Source of the DNA: Halorussus salilacus
GTDB lineage: Archaea > Halobacteriota > Halobacteria > Halobacteriales > Haladaptataceae
Direction of reading: 5' to 3'
DNA length: 64,000 nucleotides
NCBI RefSeq assembly: GCF_024138125.1
Contig: NZ_CP099993.1
Location: 558,001-622,000, forward strand
In this document: one piece after another, positions 43,101 to 51,263 of the stretch
Position numbering within the stretch: the first letter of the stretch is position 1
Layout of the letters: each line of letters opens with the position of its first letter
Translations under genes and position numbers: made by a program
The notes under the pieces: generated by a model
The model's database searches: none
Seen by the model: only the letters and a program-made list of their open reading frames with translations
What the model was told of the DNA's origin: nothing

Positions 43101-43121
43101 GCTCCGCGCACGGCGGGCGAC
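43087..43121. repeat. Perfect 15-bp inverted repeat
   Basis: GTCGCCCGCCGTGCG, CTCCG loop, complement; its left arm is part of the 35-bp repeat. It lies 67 bp upstream of the next gene. Confidence 0.5.
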
Positions 43122-43154
43122 TCCAACCGCCGAGACCCCGGTAATCGGGCGTTA

Positions 43155-43161
43155 CTTTTTA
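43155..43161 (+). promoter_or_regulatory. TATA box of the 43188 gene
   Basis: CTTTTTA ends 27 nt before the ATG at 43188. Confidence 0.5.
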
Positions 43162-43187
43162 TGAATGTTATCTAACTAGTCGTCAGC

Positions 43188-43994
43188 ATGACCGACTCCG
43201 ACCTCGCGGACGTTTCCGGATACGCCGACGAGTACCGGTTGCGGGTCTTCGACGCCGCGCTCGCCGAGTTCGGCCTACATCGCGGCGACCTGCTCGACGC
43301 CGACGCACCGACGGCGTTGGCGGTCCTCGTCCGGCAGTACGTGGTCGGCGGGCCCGGCGGGTCCCCGAGGTCCGACCCCGGCCGGGCCGCTGGGGCCCTC
43401 GAACGGGCCCTCGGGACGGGGGGCCTCGACCCCGAGGACCTGTGGCGCGACTTCGCGGCCGAGTGCGAGCGGGCGAACGTCCCTCTCGCCGACGAGCGGC
43501 TCCGGGACGCCGTCACGGGGCTCGCGCGACTCGTAGAGCGCGAGGGGAACCCGTTCAGGTGGGTCGAACGCGAGGTCGACGCGTGCGGTCGGCTGACGGT
43601 TCCCGACGACGAACTCGACTCGCTCGCCGGTCTCGGACCGGACGGCGCGCGGGCCTTCCTCCGCGACGCGGTCTGGCTCGTCGGCGTCGAGGGCGGCGTG
43701 CGCCGACAGGACCGACACCTGCTCCAGTCGGTGGGGCGGTGGGTGCGGCCGGTGGTAGAAGCCCTCTGGCCGTCGCTCGACGGGGCCGACGAGGTGGTGC
43801 TGGCGAACCACGTCGCCGACGCCTGTGCCGACGCCGGTGTGTCGGGGGTCGCGTTCAATCAGGGCGCGTGGTACCTCGGCCGCGAGGCGGTCGGGGGCGG
43901 CCCCGACCGGGTCCGGCGCGACCTCCGACGCCGGTTCGGCGAGTCGGGCAGAACGGAAGCGACCGACGCCAGCGCCGGAAGGGAACGCACTTAG
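43188..43994 (+). CDS. Hypothetical all-helical protein
   Basis: A 268-residue acidic and Arg-rich helical protein, not recognised. The middle has PDGARAFLRDAVWLVGVEGG followed by VRRQDRHLLQSVGRWVRP, a stretch that loosely recalls DNA-glycosylase HhH folds but lacks a clear hairpin motif. The C-terminus is low complexity. A TATA box gives the start. A DUF420 gene follows after 24 bp on the same strand. No function is assigned. Confidence 0.6.
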   Translation: MTDSDLADVSGYADEYRLRVFDAALAEFGLHRGDLLDADAPTALAVLVRQYVVGGPGGSPRSDPGRAAGALERALGTGGLDPEDLWRDFAAECERANVPLADERLRDAVTGLARLVEREGNPFRWVEREVDACGRLTVPDDELDSLAGLGPDGARAFLRDAVWLVGVEGGVRRQDRHLLQSVGRWVRPVVEALWPSLDGADEVVLANHVADACADAGVSGVAFNQGAWYLGREAVGGGPDRVRRDLRRRFGESGRTEATDASAGRERT

Positions 43995-44018
43995 GCCGGT
44001 GGTCCCAAACTTCCGGAC

Positions 44019-44636
44019 ATGGCAACCACGAACGCGAAGCGCCGAGTCAGGGACAACCCGCGGGCCGCGACCGCGATACTCTCGGTCCTCGGCTACGTCC
44101 TCGTCCTCGGGACCTTCGCGGGCCTGCTCCCGATCTATCCGGACCTCGGCCGCGAGACGGTTGACCTGCTGAGCCACGCCATCGCGGGCGTCAACACAAT
44201 CGCGCTGACCGCGCTCCTGCTGGGGTGGCGCTGGATACGCCGGGGAGAAGTTCGCAAGCACCGGGCCGCGATGCTGACCGCGTTCGCGCTCATCCTCGTG
44301 TTCCTCGTGCTCTACCTCGTGAAGGTCGGCGGGGGCGGCGAGAAGTCCATCGCGGTCACCGGCCCGGTCTACTACGCCTACCTCGCGATGCTCGCTATCC
44401 ACATCGTGCTCTCGGTGGTCGCGGTCCCGGTCGTCCTCTACGCGGTCGTGCTCGGCCTGACCCACACCCCGACCGAACTCCGGGACACCGCCCACGCCCG
44501 GGTCGGTCGGTGGGCCGCGGGCGCGTGGGCGCTCAGCCTCGCGCTCGGCATCGTGACCTACCTCATGCTCAACCACATCTACGGCGTCGACGAGTACATG
44601 GCGGCGCTACTGCCGGTCCTCGCGGTGCGTCGGTAA
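44019..44636 (+). CDS. DUF420-family membrane protein
   Basis: A 205-residue protein with six predicted helices. Conserved His residues sit near membrane edges: LLSHAIAGVNTI, RKHRAAMLTAF and MLAIHIVLSV. DUF420 members are found near heme-copper oxidase genes and have been linked to oxidase assembly. Here the cox genes start about 5 kb downstream. The family link is firm; a direct role is inference. First ATG used. Confidence 0.85.
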   Translation: MATTNAKRRVRDNPRAATAILSVLGYVLVLGTFAGLLPIYPDLGRETVDLLSHAIAGVNTIALTALLLGWRWIRRGEVRKHRAAMLTAFALILVFLVLYLVKVGGGGEKSIAVTGPVYYAYLAMLAIHIVLSVVAVPVVLYAVVLGLTHTPTELRDTAHARVGRWAAGAWALSLALGIVTYLMLNHIYGVDEYMAALLPVLAVRR

Positions 44637-44657
44637 GCGACGACCGGATCAGCGCTC

Positions 44658-45419
44658 TCAATCGGTCCGCGGAATCGCGTAGGCCCCCGCCGCGAAGAAG
44701 GCGAGCGCGAGGACGGCCAGCACGCCCATCTCCGCGCCGAACGCCCCGCCGGAGTAGGTCAGCTCCCGGACCCCGCGAGCGAAGTAGGAAAGCGGCGAGA
44801 GCCCCATCGCGGGTCGGAACCACGCCGGGAGCAGGTCGGGCGTGACGAAGGTGTCCGAGAGGAAGAGCAGGGGGAGCGCGATGGTGTTGCTCATGGCGAT
44901 GACGCCGTCCTGGGAGTCGGCGGTGGCCCCCAGCACCGCGCCGAGGCCGCAGAACACCGCGACCCCGAGCGCGACGAACGCCGCGACGAGCGCGAGGCTC
45001 GCGGGGTCGAGGATGAGGTCGGCGGTCCCGGTCACCAGCGCCATCAGTCCGAGGACGATGAGGCTTGCGATGCCGATGATGGCGACGTTGACCAGCGTGT
45101 GGGCGAGCAACCACTCGACCCGCGAGAGGGGCGTGGTCGCCAGCTTCTCGAAGCGGTTGCCCTCGCGGTGGCGCGCGACCTCGCTCCCGACCCGCGACAG
45201 CGGCGTGAACAGCACGACCACCGCGAGGTAGCCCGGCAGGTAGTACGCCGGGGGTTCGGCGAACAGCCCCCCGCCGCCCGGGTTGGTCTGGACCAGCACC
45301 GCGAAGATGAGCACGAGGATGACCGGGAAGAAGAACGTGAAGAAGACCGCGGTCCGTCGCCGGACGAACGAGTGCCACGCCGCGGTCGCCTCCGCGCCGA
45401 CCCGACCGACCGCGGTCAT
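44658..45419 (-). CDS. ABC-2 type permease (DrrB-like)
   Basis: A 253-residue ABC-2 permease with six helices. An N-terminal cytoplasmic WHSFVRRRTAVFFTFFFPV runs into helix 1, followed by HREGNRFEKLATTPLSRVEWL, the family coupling-helix region, and a VTPDLLPAWFRPAMGLSPLS segment before the last helices. It forms an exporter with the ATPase gene upstream, which it overlaps by 4 bp. Drug, lipid or peptide export are all possible. Confidence 0.88.
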   Translation of the reverse strand: MTAVGRVGAEATAAWHSFVRRRTAVFFTFFFPVILVLIFAVLVQTNPGGGGLFAEPPAYYLPGYLAVVVLFTPLSRVGSEVARHREGNRFEKLATTPLSRVEWLLAHTLVNVAIIGIASLIVLGLMALVTGTADLILDPASLALVAAFVALGVAVFCGLGAVLGATADSQDGVIAMSNTIALPLLFLSDTFVTPDLLPAWFRPAMGLSPLSYFARGVRELTYSGGAFGAEMGVLAVLALAFFAAGAYAIPRTD

Positions 45420-46408
45420 CGGTCGCCCTCCGCGCGGACGGCCTCCGCGCTAGGTTCTGCTTCTGTCTCCACGCCGCCGAGGCCGGTCGGGCCGCCGGAG
45501 GCGACCGACCGGCCGGTCAGTTCGAGGAAGGCGTCTTCGAGGTCGGGCTGTTTCCACGCCAGCGCGTCGTACGCGACGCCCCCTCCGTCGAGCGCCGCGA
45601 CGATGTCGCCGATGTCCTCGGGACCGACCCCCGGGACGACGAGTCCCCGGCCGGTCGCCTCGGCGTCGAACCCGGTCCCCGCGAGCGCGTCGGTCGCGGC
45701 CGCGACCGACGCGCTCGCGTCCCCGGTCACGTCCACGACGATTCGACTCGCGCCGCCGTGCTCGGCCACGAGGTCGGCTGGCGACCCGACCGCGACGAGT
45801 CGCCCCGCCGCGAGCAGGCCCACGCGGTCGGCGAGGCGCTCGGCCTCCGCCATGTAGTGGGTCGTCAGGAAGACGGTGGTGCCCGCCGCCGCGAGGTCCT
45901 CGATGAGCGCCCAGAGTGCGCGTCGCCCGCCGGGGTCGATGCCGGTCGTCGGCTCGTCGAGAAAGAGCACGTCTGGGTCGTTGACCAGCGCCGTGCCGAC
46001 GCAGGCCCGGCGCTTCTGACCGCCCGAGAGGTTCTCGTACCACGTTCCGTCGGCATCGAGGCCGACCTCCGCGAGGACCGCGTCGGGGTCGCGACTCTCG
46101 TCGTACAGCCCCGCGTAGTAGGCGACGAGTTCGCGGGCGGTCAGCCGCTCGGGCGGGTCGAACGACTGGGGGAGCAGGCCGAGTCTGGAGCGCTCGACCG
46201 TCTGCGGGCGGTCGCCGAACACCGACACCGACCCGGCGTCGGGCGTCGTCGTCCCGGTCAGCGCCCGGACCAGCGTGGTCTTTCCCGCGCCGTTCGGGCC
46301 GATGAGCGCGAACACCTCGCCCTCGCCCACCGAGAGCGAGACGCCGTCGAGCGCCGCGGTGTCGCCGTACTCCTTGCGGACCCCGTCGGCGACGAGTGCG
46401 TCTGCCAT
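45416..46408 (-). CDS. ABC transporter ATP-binding protein (DrrA-like)
   Basis: The protein has 330 residues. It begins MADALVADGVRKEYGDTAAL. It carries Walker A IGPNGAGKTT, the signature NLSGGQKRRA and Walker B FLDEPTTGID, and ends with a C-terminal extension of about 90 residues typical of DrrA/NatA exporters. The extension probably controls the permease. The chosen ATG is the family start; a frame extends 28 codons upstream toward the HTH gene. It is 73 bp downstream of a small HTH gene on the same strand, which could regulate it. Confidence 0.92.
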   Translation of the reverse strand: MADALVADGVRKEYGDTAALDGVSLSVGEGEVFALIGPNGAGKTTLVRALTGTTTPDAGSVSVFGDRPQTVERSRLGLLPQSFDPPERLTARELVAYYAGLYDESRDPDAVLAEVGLDADGTWYENLSGGQKRRACVGTALVNDPDVLFLDEPTTGIDPGGRRALWALIEDLAAAGTTVFLTTHYMAEAERLADRVGLLAAGRLVAVGSPADLVAEHGGASRIVVDVTGDASASVAAATDALAGTGFDAEATGRGLVVPGVGPEDIGDIVAALDGGGVAYDALAWKQPDLEDAFLELTGRSVASGGPTGLGGVETEAEPSAEAVRAEGDR

Positions 46409-46481
46409 GTGCGGGAGTTGGGCGGTTCGCAGGTAAGGCAATCGATTCGGTGGAGCCAGAAGCCGTCGATCCACCCGTCGT

Positions 46482-46775
46482 TTAGCCTCCATCTACTGGC
46501 GTGACGATTCCGTCGACCAGATCGACCGACAACCGTTCGTATCTCAGAACGTACTCTATCCGCCCTCGCTCGTCGTTGTACTCCTTGGAGACGAGTTGGG
46601 CGTCTACCAGATTCTCCAGTTCCCTGTAGATGGTTTCACGGTGTTTTCCCTCCTCGTGTTGCCGTTCGTACCGCTCGAAGGCTCCGACGGCGGAATCCGG
46701 GCTATCCGCGAGGAGTCGAACGATTTTGATTCGAGTCTCGCTCGATAGCGTCTGTCCGATTCGAGTGATTTCCAT
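46482..46775 (-). CDS. Small winged-helix transcriptional regulator
   Basis: A 97-residue winged-HTH protein starting MEITRIGQTLSSETR. The recognition region is about residues 35-65 (EEGKHRETIYRELENLVD), followed by a beta wing RGRIEYVLRYERL. ArsR/PadR-like size, with no metal-binding Cys. A palindromic operator and GTAAC half-sites lie directly upstream, divergent from an HNH endonuclease. It may control itself, the HNH gene, or the ABC exporter downstream. Confidence 0.8.
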   Translation of the reverse strand: MEITRIGQTLSSETRIKIVRLLADSPDSAVGAFERYERQHEEGKHRETIYRELENLVDAQLVSKEYNDERGRIEYVLRYERLSVDLVDGIVTPVDGG

Positions 46776-46783
46776 ACGACTGC

Positions 46784-46831
46784 GTAACGAAGTAACTCTA
46801 ATCACAGTTTGTTACGTATTCTTGTAACAAA
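46784..46831. promoter_or_regulatory. Candidate operator with four GTAAC/GTTAC half-sites
   Basis: Perfect 8-bp arms TTTGTTAC and GTAACAAA with 8 nt between them occupy 46808-46831. Two more GTAAC half-sites lie at 46784-46788 and 46792-46796. The block sits between the divergent HTH and HNH starts and overlaps their promoter zone. Confidence 0.6.
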
Positions 46832-46884
46832 ATAGCCGGATACACAACAAAATCGCATATGACCTCCACGTTATCGTGCGACCG

Positions 46885-47553
46885 ATGTCGGACGACTTCG
46901 CGGAGACGTACGAGGAGACGCTCCGCCGGGCGAATCGAATCGCCGAGGAACTGGAAGCGGTCGACCCGGAAGCGGTGTCCCGAGAGAACTGGGAGGAGGA
47001 ACTCCGCGACTACATGCTCGCTGTCGAGAACTTCGAAGACCACAAGACCGAGATTTACGCCTCGATTTTCGACGAAACGAGCGGAAAAGGGCGAATACGG
47101 GAGTATCTGAAGGACAAGGTCGGCGGCCCGGTCAGGTCCGAGACGCTCGCGCGCATCAGCGGTATCAGCCAGTACGCCCGTCGCGTCCGGGAACTCCGCA
47201 ACGAGGAGGGGTTCGTGATCGACAGCACCCGGACGCGAGCGGAGTTGGGACAGAACGACTACTTCGTGGTCGAGATTCGAGACGTGGACGAGAAACGCCG
47301 CATCTCCGCACAGACGCGCTACGAGCAGTTACAGCGCGAAGAGACGTGCCGAATCTGCGGTCGCGGCGTCGACCATCCCGACGTGAAGTACATGGAGGTA
47401 GACCACATCGAATCGTTCGTCGACTACGACGACCCGGAGGCCGTCAACGACCCGGAGAACCTGCGTACCCTCTGCAACGAGTGTCACCACGGGAAGAGCG
47501 CCGCCGACGACGTCGCCAACAGGCGGCGAGGTGGAGAGATACGCCGCGAGTGA
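46885..47553 (+). CDS. HNH endonuclease, probable restriction enzyme
   Basis: The protein has 222 residues. Residues 1-75 are helical and acidic. Residues 75-130 look like a winged-helix DNA-reading domain (ETLARISGISQYARRVRELR). Residues 150-205 form an HNH nuclease: zinc Cys155/158 and 197/200, VDHIESF with D173-H174, N192 in DPENLRTLC, and H202. It ends 3 bp from the convergent cytosine methyltransferase, so the pair looks like a type II restriction-modification module. The specificity is unknown. ATG at 46885 preferred over a GTG 9 bp earlier. Confidence 0.85.
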   Translation: MSDDFAETYEETLRRANRIAEELEAVDPEAVSRENWEEELRDYMLAVENFEDHKTEIYASIFDETSGKGRIREYLKDKVGGPVRSETLARISGISQYARRVRELRNEEGFVIDSTRTRAELGQNDYFVVEIRDVDEKRRISAQTRYEQLQREETCRICGRGVDHPDVKYMEVDHIESFVDYDDPEAVNDPENLRTLCNECHHGKSAADDVANRRRGGEIRRE

Positions 47554-47556
47554 GGA

Positions 47557-48711
47557 CTACGTCCCGAACGCCTGCAACTGGGACTGCTTCTCGCTCCCGA
47601 CTCGGAACGACTTCTCGAATATCTCGTGGTCGGTCTCGGCTTCGGGGTTCACGCTACTGGTCTCGCCTTCCAGATGCGATTTCATCGCCTGTCCGAGGTG
47701 ATACGAGAGTTTGGGCGGCACCGCGTTACCTATCTGAGGCGCGACCCGGGTTCGTGCGCCGTAGAACTCGAAGTCGTCGGGGAACGTCTGGAGTCGCGCC
47801 CCCTCGCGGATGGTGATCGAACGGTTCGCTTCGGGATGGAGATACCTGCCCTTCTCGGGCTTGTAGAACTCCGTCCGAATCGTCACCGACGGTCGGTCCC
47901 ACCACAGGCGACCGAACAGGTCGGTTCCGCCCTGCGTCTTGTTCTTCCAGCACTCGGGCATCAGCTCCTTGGGGAGGTCGTATCGGTTCCCGCCGGGCGG
48001 TACCTCCTCGAAGCGCTTCTTGCTCAACTCGGTCACCTGCTTTCGACTCACATGCCAGTTCTCCTCGGTCGGTTCGTTCGGCAAGTCTCCGATGGCGTCC
48101 GCGACGGTTCTTATCGGACCGTCCGTCTCCTCGGGGAGGAACGGAACGCCGAGCTTGCTTCCGAGGACGAACGCGCGCTTTCGCTTCTGGGGGACCCCGT
48201 ACTTGTGCGCCCACAGCGTGTCGACGACCGTCGTGTATCCCATCTCCTCCGCAATCTCCACCGTCCTGACGCCCTCCTGAGACTTGAGGAACCGCGGAAC
48301 GTTCTCGATGAGGAAGACGTCCGGGTCGATATCCTCGACGGCTCGGAGGAAGTGTCGCCAGAGCGAATTGCGCTCGTCGTCGAGTTCCGCCGTCTGGGTC
48401 TTGTTGAGATTCGAGAAGCCCTGACAGGGCGGTCCACCGACCACGACGTCGGCGTCGTCCCACGATTCGAACGAGTCTACGTCTCGGACGTCTCCCTCGA
48501 TCACCTCGGCGTCGAAGTTCCGGCGGAAGGTCTCGGCCGTGTTGTCGTCCTGCTCTATCGCCGCGATGGTCTCGAACGCGCGCTCGTCGAAGCCGATCTC
48601 CTCGTATCCCAGATCGGCGAGGCCGTTCAAGCGCTCGGGCATCTCGAACCCGAGCGAGAACCCACCCGCGCCGCTGAAGATATCGACGACCTTGTACGGC
48701 GGCTCCGCCAT
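47557..48711 (-). CDS. DNA (cytosine-5) methyltransferase
   Basis: A 384-residue C5-cytosine methyltransferase with the family motifs in order: I DIFSGAGGFSLGFE (10-23), IV GPPCQGFSN with nucleophile C96, VI ENVPR (136-140), VIII QKRKRAFVLG (175-184), IX RSITIREGARLQTFPDDF and X IGNAVPPKLSYHLG. The target-recognition region lies between VIII and IX. It modifies the recognition site and would protect against the neighbouring HNH enzyme. Codon use has more A/T than neighbours. A TATA-like TATAATA is about 30 bp upstream. Confidence 0.93.
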   Translation of the reverse strand: MAEPPYKVVDIFSGAGGFSLGFEMPERLNGLADLGYEEIGFDERAFETIAAIEQDDNTAETFRRNFDAEVIEGDVRDVDSFESWDDADVVVGGPPCQGFSNLNKTQTAELDDERNSLWRHFLRAVEDIDPDVFLIENVPRFLKSQEGVRTVEIAEEMGYTTVVDTLWAHKYGVPQKRKRAFVLGSKLGVPFLPEETDGPIRTVADAIGDLPNEPTEENWHVSRKQVTELSKKRFEEVPPGGNRYDLPKELMPECWKNKTQGGTDLFGRLWWDRPSVTIRTEFYKPEKGRYLHPEANRSITIREGARLQTFPDDFEFYGARTRVAPQIGNAVPPKLSYHLGQAMKSHLEGETSSVNPEAETDHEIFEKSFRVGSEKQSQLQAFGT

Positions 48712-48738
48712 ATCTATGGCTTCATTGTTGGATTCGTC

Positions 48739-48745
48739 TATTATA
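48739..48745 (-). promoter_or_regulatory. TATA box of the methyltransferase gene
   Basis: TATAATA on the minus strand lies 28-34 nt before the ATG at 48711; it is more AT-rich than most boxes here. Confidence 0.55.
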
Positions 48746-48768
48746 CCTTTGGATGGCGCGGCCGTTCT

Positions 48769-49008
48769 TCACCCGTCCATCAGTTCGTCCTTGCGGCGCT
48801 CGAACTCCTCGGTGTCGAGGAGGCCCCGCGAGTGAGCGTCACCGAGGCGTCCGAGTCGCTCCGCGACGGTCTGGGGTTCGCGCTCGGCCGCCGACGCACC
48901 GGGGCCGACGTCGGGCGTCTCCCGCTTGCGCCGGCAGGTCGCGTACTCGACCGCGCGCTCGACTTCCCTCGTCGCGTCGAAGTCGAGTTCGATCCGATGG
49001 CGGCGCAT
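48769..49008 (-). CDS. SHOCT-domain protein
   Basis: A 79-residue soluble protein with a basic, Cys-containing start and a C-terminal SHOCT helix pair (LGDAHSRGLLDTEEFERRKD, about 56-75). It sits 10 bp after the membrane gene on the same strand, so it probably forms part of the ctaB operon end. Its role is unknown. Confidence 0.65.
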   Translation of the reverse strand: MRRHRIELDFDATREVERAVEYATCRRKRETPDVGPGASAAEREPQTVAERLGRLGDAHSRGLLDTEEFERRKDELMDG

Positions 49009-49018
49009 CTCGTCGCAG

Positions 49019-49684
49019 CTACCTGCCGAAGGTCGGCCGCCAGGACAGCAGGCCGACCGTGAGCACGAAGACGACGGTCGAGATGGCGTAGGACCACTCG
49101 TTGGCTACGGTGGCAATCGCCGACCCCGCGCCCGCGACGCTCGTGAGGAGTCCCGCAAAGACCGGCCACGTACAGCTCACGCACGAGAGCAGACCGAGCG
49201 CGCCCGAGATGGCCGACCCCGCCGCGTCGAGCACGGTCGCGTAGACGAGGTAGGCCAGCGCCGCGTAGCCCACGAGATTGTACGGCATCAGCGTGAGCTT
49301 GAAGCTCTCGCCGGTGAACATCAGCGCGGGACCCCATCCCGGCGGTAGCCACGCGAGTCGCCACCCCATCGCGGCGTGACCCGGCGGCGCGACGAGGCCG
49401 CCCGCGTACGCCAGCGCGAGGAAGTACCCGACCGCGATTCCCGCTCCGAGGTAGCGGTCCCGCGACGACCGAGGCGTCGGGTCGGTCCGGACCAGCGCCC
49501 ATATCGCGACGTTCAGCCAGACGAACGGATAGACCAGGAAGCGCCACTCCTCGATGGTCACGTCGGCGGCGAGGAGGTAGACGACTGTCAGGATTATCTC
49601 TGTGTTGACGAGCAGGCCCGCCCACAGCAGGGTGTCTCGGCCCGGGCGAATCCGGTCGAGGTCGAGACCGATTGTCCGGGTCAT
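49019..49684 (-). CDS. Polytopic membrane protein of the heme-synthase operon
   Basis: A 221-residue protein with about seven helices. A Cys pair in LSCVSCTWPVFAG lies in a late helix and could bind metal or form a disulfide. It begins 1 bp after the ctaA-ctaB stop, so it is co-translated with it. A cofactor-insertion role for cytochrome oxidase (copper or heme) is inferred from the context; no family is recognised. Confidence 0.75.
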   Translation of the reverse strand: MTRTIGLDLDRIRPGRDTLLWAGLLVNTEIILTVVYLLAADVTIEEWRFLVYPFVWLNVAIWALVRTDPTPRSSRDRYLGAGIAVGYFLALAYAGGLVAPPGHAAMGWRLAWLPPGWGPALMFTGESFKLTLMPYNLVGYAALAYLVYATVLDAAGSAISGALGLLSCVSCTWPVFAGLLTSVAGAGSAIATVANEWSYAISTVVFVLTVGLLSWRPTFGR

Positions 49685-49685
49685 C

Positions 49686-51089
49686 TCAGAACACCAGCGC
49701 GTCGGCGACCACTGCGATCAACAGCGCGCCCAGATACGCGTTCGAGGCGTGGAACGACCGGAACGCCGCCTCCTCGGTTCGCTCGCGGTGGAGACGAACG
49801 ACGGTCCAGAGGAAGATGGTCCCGAACGCGACGCTCGTGAGCGCGTAGAGCCACCCCAGCGTCGTGACCGTCAAGAGCGCGCCCGCCGCGAGCAGGGTCG
49901 CGCCGAGGTACAGCAGGATGTGCTTGCGCGTGACCGCCTCGCCGCGCACGACGGGCATCATCGGGAAGCCCCCGCGGGCGTAGTCGTCCTTGTACGCAAG
50001 CGCGAGGTTGTAGAAGTGCGCGGGAGTCCACAGGAAGATGACGCCCGCGAGCACGAGCGCCGGGAGTCCGATCTCGCCGGTCACGGCGGCCCACCCGATG
50101 AGCGCGGGAAGCGCCCCGGCGAAGCCGCCGATGACCGTGTTCTGGACGGTGTTTGGCTTGAGCAGGAGGGTGTACACCACGCTGTAAAAGAGGATGGCGA
50201 ACAGCCCGAGCGCCGCCGCCAGCACGTTCACCGAGAGGAAGGCCGCGAGCGAGAGGACCGCCAGCAGGAGGCCGAACGCGACGGCGTTCCGGACCGGAAT
50301 CCGCTCGGTTGCGGCGGGGCGGTCGGCCGTGCGCGACATCTTGCGGTCCACGTCGCGCTCGAACACATGGTTGAAGGTGCCCGACGCGCCGATGGAGAGG
50401 ACGCCGCCTGCGAGCGTGGCGAGGACGGTCTCGACCCGCAGGGCTGGTCCCGCCGCCAGCGCCATCCCCGCCGAGGCGACCAGACAGAGCAACCACATCA
50501 GCCGGGGTTTCATCAGCCGGAAGTAGGCGCTCGCGGTCTGCTTGGCGCGGGCGAACGGGTCGTCGGGCGTCTCGACCGCGGGGCGCGGACCCGCGGGCGG
50601 GAGCTCGTCGGGGTCCTCGACGCCGCGGGGTTCGTCGTGGGAATCGGGTTCGAGCGTCCACGCCAGCGCGAGGACGACGCCCGAGAAGATGGCCATCCCG
50701 ACGACGAGGTGGACCGCCGACAGGAGCGCGGGGGTCGCGGTGGTCGCCGCGAACGCGCCGAGGCCGACCTGCACCGGGTAGAGCGCGGCCGAGATACCGA
50801 CCGCGGCCTTGACTCGGCGAGAGGCGTCTGCGCGTCGCAGGCCGAGGACGGTCGTCCCCACGAGGAGCAGGCCGACGACGAGCGCGGCGACGCGGTGGCC
50901 CCACGCGACCGCGAGCTGTGGGTCGTCGAGGGGGACGACCCACTCGCCGTGACACGCGGGCCAAGTCGGACACGCGGTCGCGGCGTCGGTCAGCGCGGTG
51001 GTCGCGCCCGCGACCACCAGCAGGTAGACGCCCATCGCGGTCGCTGCGAGCAGCGAGACGAACCGCCGGGAGGAACCGTGTTCGGTCAC
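49686..51089 (-). CDS. ctaB: Fused half-size heme A synthase and heme O synthase
   Basis: The protein has 467 residues. Residues 1-145 are a four-helix CtaA-like part: Cys40 and Cys46 in ACPTWPACHG, H65 in WGHRV, and H127. A linker of 40 polar residues follows. The UbiA-fold heme O synthase (about 185-467) has the prenyl-diphosphate motif NHVFERDVDRKMSRT (240-254). CtaB farnesylates heme B; CtaA oxidises it to heme A. Fusing them in one chain would channel heme O. It is divergent from coxB. The CtaA part is half the bacterial size. Confidence 0.9.
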   Translation of the reverse strand: MTEHGSSRRFVSLLAATAMGVYLLVVAGATTALTDAATACPTWPACHGEWVVPLDDPQLAVAWGHRVAALVVGLLLVGTTVLGLRRADASRRVKAAVGISAALYPVQVGLGAFAATTATPALLSAVHLVVGMAIFSGVVLALAWTLEPDSHDEPRGVEDPDELPPAGPRPAVETPDDPFARAKQTASAYFRLMKPRLMWLLCLVASAGMALAAGPALRVETVLATLAGGVLSIGASGTFNHVFERDVDRKMSRTADRPAATERIPVRNAVAFGLLLAVLSLAAFLSVNVLAAALGLFAILFYSVVYTLLLKPNTVQNTVIGGFAGALPALIGWAAVTGEIGLPALVLAGVIFLWTPAHFYNLALAYKDDYARGGFPMMPVVRGEAVTRKHILLYLGATLLAAGALLTVTTLGWLYALTSVAFGTIFLWTVVRLHRERTEEAAFRSFHASNAYLGALLIAVVADALVF

Positions 51090-51229
51090 GCGAATCTCTT
51101 ACCCGAAAGGTTACGACTCTCCGTATTTAGTCCAACCGGTCCGGGACCGACCCTGCGTGACGGTGGCCAACTGCGGGGGTCCGAACGTGTTCGCGGAAAA
51201 ACGGAAGCGGTCGGAGGGGAAGTCAGCAA

Positions 51230-51237
51230 CTATTTAT
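51230..51237 (+). promoter_or_regulatory. TATA box of coxB
   Basis: CTATTTAT ends 27 nt before the ATG at 51264, matching the box of the GGGP-synthase-family gene. Confidence 0.6.
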
Positions 51238-51263
51238 GGGTCTCGTCCAAAGTTCGAAGCAGT

